Shown here: positions 62,109-64,000 of the stretch, in pieces | Layout of the letters: each line of letters begins with the position of its first letter | Numbering within the stretch: the stretch's first letter is position 1 | Assembly (NCBI GenBank): GCA_020524245.1 | Contig: JAIVLN010000005.1 | Location: forward strand, 186,001-250,000 | Direction of reading: 5' to 3' | Origin: Rossellomorea aquimaris | GTDB lineage: Bacteria > Bacillota > Bacilli > Bacillales > Fictibacillaceae | DNA: 64,000 nucleotides | The notes under the pieces: model-generated | What the model was told of the DNA's origin: nothing | What the model saw: only the letters and a program-made list of their open reading frames with translations | The model's database searches: none | Made by a program: the position numbers and the translations under genes

Positions 62109-62133
62109 AATACATCTATTCAGATGTATTATA
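62109..62133 (-). promoter_or_regulatory. divIB -10 box with overlapping inverted repeat
   Basis: TATAAT (62128-62133) with an upstream ATGC (extended -10 TG) lies on the minus strand; no good -35 is seen. A perfect 9-bp inverted repeat AATACATCT / AGATGTATT (62109-62117, 62122-62130) overlaps the -10 and the expected start site, a position typical of an operator. Confidence 0.55.
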
Positions 62134-62184
62134 GCATAATGAAATGGAACTTTAATCCAACTTTATGCATCATTCTTCCATTTT

Positions 62185-63096
62185 TTAAGAATTTTCTCTT
62201 CCAATCATCTCAACTTCTGTTTCCATATCAATATTGTGTTTTTCTTTTATCGTCTTTTTGACCAATTCAATCAAGTCGAGTACATCTTTTGCTTTGGCAT
62301 CTCCGGTATTCACGATGAAGTTGGCATGCATATCCGAAATTTGCGCACCACCTATCGTATGACCCTTCAACCCGGAACTTTCGATCAACTGACCTGCATA
62401 ATTCGGTAACGGGTTACGGAATACACTTCCGCAACATGGATGGTTCCAAGGCTGTGTTTCTTTACGATAGTCTTTGTTCTTCTGCATGACTTCTGTGATG
62501 GATTCCCGGTCTCCTTGCTCCAACTGAAGAATGGCTTCAAGACAGATGCCCGGTTTTTTTTGAAGGATGGAGGTCCGATAGGAGAATTCCATTTCTTCGC
62601 AAGTAAGCCATTCCATTGATCCATCTTCAAAAAGGATATGTGCTTTCTTCAAAATTTGAGACATATCCGAACCATGTGCTCCTGCGTTCATGTATACGGC
62701 TCCACCTACTGAACCTGGTATGCCGCTTGCGAATTCGAGTCCAGCCATACCTTTACGGCTCATGATGGTAGATAGCTTGACAAGTGAATAGCCTCCGCCT
62801 ACTGTAATTTCTTCGCCGTTTTCTTCAAGATGGTCCATCCCTTTGCTCAATTTAATGACGACACCTTCAATACCCTCATCCATTACAAGTAAATTCGAGC
62901 CACGACCAATTGCCGTCCAGGGCAGACCACTCTCTTTTACGATTTGGACCGTTTTTTTCAAGTCCTCGATTGAATTCGGTTCCACCAATATGTCGGCTGG
63001 TCCCCCGATTTTCATCGTTGTATGTTTAGCGAGCGGTTCGTCCTGAGAGACTTTCCCGACTTTCGCATCCTCTAATTTTTTCATCAAATCATTCAT
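62185..63096 (-). CDS. murB: UDP-N-acetylenolpyruvoylglucosamine reductase MurB
   Basis: FAD enzyme making UDP-MurNAc, the second committed step of peptidoglycan synthesis. The FAD-binding IGRGSNLLV and [13 protein letters not shown] motifs, SYRTSI and the catalytic Ser in CCGSVFRNP are present. The ATG at 63096 follows AAGGTGG by about 10 nt, giving 303 residues. It has its own promoter, unlike B. subtilis, where murG precedes it. Confidence 0.96.
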   Translation of the reverse strand: MNDLMKKLEDAKVGKVSQDEPLAKHTTMKIGGPADILVEPNSIEDLKKTVQIVKESGLPWTAIGRGSNLLVMDEGIEGVVIKLSKGMDHLEENGEEITVGGGYSLVKLSTIMSRKGMAGLEFASGIPGSVGGAVYMNAGAHGSDMSQILKKAHILFEDGSMEWLTCEEMEFSYRTSILQKKPGICLEAILQLEQGDRESITEVMQKNKDYRKETQPWNHPCCGSVFRNPLPNYAGQLIESSGLKGHTIGGAQISDMHANFIVNTGDAKAKDVLDLIELVKKTIKEKHNIDMETEVEMIGRENS

Positions 63097-63123
63097 TTCA
63101 CAGACACCACCTTTTACATCTCT

Positions 63124-63151
63124 ATAATATGATATGCACCTTACATGTCCA
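63124..63151 (-). promoter_or_regulatory. murB promoter
   Basis: A -35 TGGACA (63146-63151) and a -10 TATTAT (63124-63129) are separated by 16 bp, about 28 bp before the murB start. With the spoVE-side terminator upstream, it makes murB the first gene of its unit. Confidence 0.68.
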
Positions 63152-63216
63152 TAGCTAAACATGGCATTTTTAGTAAAATGGATCATTTAGCGCACCCGAC
63201 CATATTATTCATAAGC

Positions 63217-63243
63217 AAAAAAAGAAACTTGGCAGAAGCCAAG
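63217..63243 (-). terminator. Terminator after the SEDS gene
   Basis: Stem CTTGGC / GCCAAG (63228-63233, 63238-63243) with loop AGAA is followed on the minus strand by TTTCTTTTTTT. It lies between the SEDS gene and murB and should separate their transcription. Confidence 0.82.
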
Positions 63244-63304
63244 CTGTTTGGAGAACATATTCTACCACTCTAAGTCTAATCCAATCCACAAGTAATGTCT
63301 ACAC

Positions 63305-64000
63305 TCAATACCTAGCATAACGGCTGATATTCAACAGCACTCCTAGTGCCATGAGCATAAGGGTGAGTGAAGACCCTCCGTAACTCAGAAATGGAAGTGT
63401 AATACCCGTTACAGGCATGAGTCCGGTAACAACTCCGATGTTAATCATGACTTGTATGGCAATCATTCCGATAATACCAATGGATAAAAGGCTACCGAAA
63501 AGATCCGGTGCTCCGAGTGCGATGCGAATACCTCTCCAGAGGAGCAATCCGAACAACAGCAAGACGAGTGAGCCTCCGATAAAGCCGAGCTCTTCAGAAA
63601 GAATGGCAAATATGAAGTCCGTTTGTGGTTCAGGCAAATAACCGTATTTCTGACGGCTTTGTCCGAGACCAAGGCCTAATAAGCCACCAGGTCCGATTGC
63701 ATATAAAGATTGGATGATCTGAAATCCACTACCGAGCGGGTCACTCCATGGATCGAGGAAAGATGTGATCCGTTTGATTCGATAAGGTGCGGATATGATC
63801 AGACCGACGAATCCGATCAAACCGATGAATCCTAGCCCGACGAAGTGACTGACACGAGCACCTGCAACATAAATCATAACCACACACGTTCCGACGAGAA
63901 CCGCTCCTGTACCTAAATCAGGTTGGAGCATAATCATCCCGAACGCGAGCATGACAACACCAAGCGATGGCACCAATCCTTTTTTGAAGGAAGTGATCTT
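63305..64000 (-). CDS. spoVE: SEDS-family glycosyltransferase, SpoVE/FtsW type (partial)
   Basis: Polytopic membrane peptidoglycan polymerase of the SEDS family. Only the C-terminal part of about 231 codons is in the window; the frame is open to the right edge, so the true start lies beyond. LQPDLGTGAVLVGT, a DFIFAILSEELGFIG segment, GVVTGLMPVTGITLPF and LSYGGSSL are diagnostic. Its place upstream of murB and divIB favours SpoVE over FtsW, but sequence alone does not separate them. murG, which follows it in B. subtilis, is absent. Confidence 0.88.
   Translation of the reverse strand, partial: KITSFKKGLVPSLGVVMLAFGMIMLQPDLGTGAVLVGTCVVMIYVAGARVSHFVGLGFIGLIGFVGLIISAPYRIKRITSFLDPWSDPLGSGFQIIQSLYAIGPGGLLGLGLGQSRQKYGYLPEPQTDFIFAILSEELGFIGGSLVLLLFGLLLWRGIRIALGAPDLFGSLLSIGIIGMIAIQVMINIGVVTGLMPVTGITLPFLSYGGSSLTLMLMALGVLLNISRYARY

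Overview
The window is one continuous stretch of a spore-forming Bacillaceae chromosome with mid-40s percent GC by eye. Sporulation genes (spoVM, sigE, sigG, spoIIGA, a spoVE-type gene) and PyrR, T-box and TPP-riboswitch regulation place it in Bacillales. Gene order matches the Bacillus subtilis spoVE-ftsAZ-sigEG-ylm-divIVA-ileS-pyr-yloABC-priA-prkC-rpmB-recG-fapR-plsX-fabDG block, read here mostly on the minus strand. The genus cannot be fixed from the sequence alone. No prophage, insertion sequence with a transposase, CRISPR array, rRNA, tRNA or defence island was seen.

Layout, left to right. (1) 0.2-3.5 kb: fatty-acid genes fabG, fabD, plsX, fapR behind a FapR-type promoter/operator. (2) 3.5-9.3 kb: recG, L-serine dehydratase sdaAA/sdaAB, fakA, an Asp23 protein. 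(3) 9.4-11.5 kb: rpmB on the plus strand, the 26-residue spoVM, then thiN and thiT under a TPP riboswitch. (4) 11.5-25.2 kb: rpe, rsgA, prkC, prpC, rlmN, rsmB, fmt, priA, coaBC, rpoZ, gmk, remA, yicC, a tightly packed housekeeping run. (5) 25.2-31.2 kb: a P-type Ca2+ ATPase, rqcH on the plus strand, a 22-residue hydrophobic peptide gene, a VTT/DedA-like membrane protein. (6) 31.2-43.7 kb: the complete pyrimidine operon pyrR-pyrP-pyrB-pyrC-carA-carB-pyrK-pyrD-pyrF-pyrE with three PyrR attenuators, plus a methyltransferase at its end. (7) 43.7-50.2 kb: rluD, lspA, ylyA, ileS with a T-box, divIVA. (8) 50.2-64 kb: ylmH, ylmG, sepF, ylmE, pgeF, ylmC, sigG, sigE, spoIIGA, ftsZ, ftsA, sbp, ylxX, ylxW, divIB, murB and a partial SEDS gene.

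How they work together: the right third is the division and cell-wall cluster (FtsZ, FtsA, SepF, DivIVA, DivIB, MurB, SEDS protein) interleaved with the mother-cell and forespore sigma factors. The centre makes UMP and senses it through PyrR. The left part couples lipid synthesis (malonyl-CoA sensing by FapR) with genome maintenance, translation and Ser/Thr kinase signalling.

Departures from the B. subtilis order: no murG between the SEDS gene and murB, no def between priA and fmt, no cysH cluster before pyrE, and thiT with its riboswitch inserted between rpe and thiN. The least explained DNA is intergenic: mosaic dispersed repeats with inverted ends (22.95, 31.0, 45.2 and 49.0-49.3 kb), a 120-bp element with 16-bp perfect inverted ends (28.1 kb), and an exact 21-bp-period array upstream of spoIIGA and downstream of ftsZ (56.6 kb). 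I found no convincing new multi-gene system.
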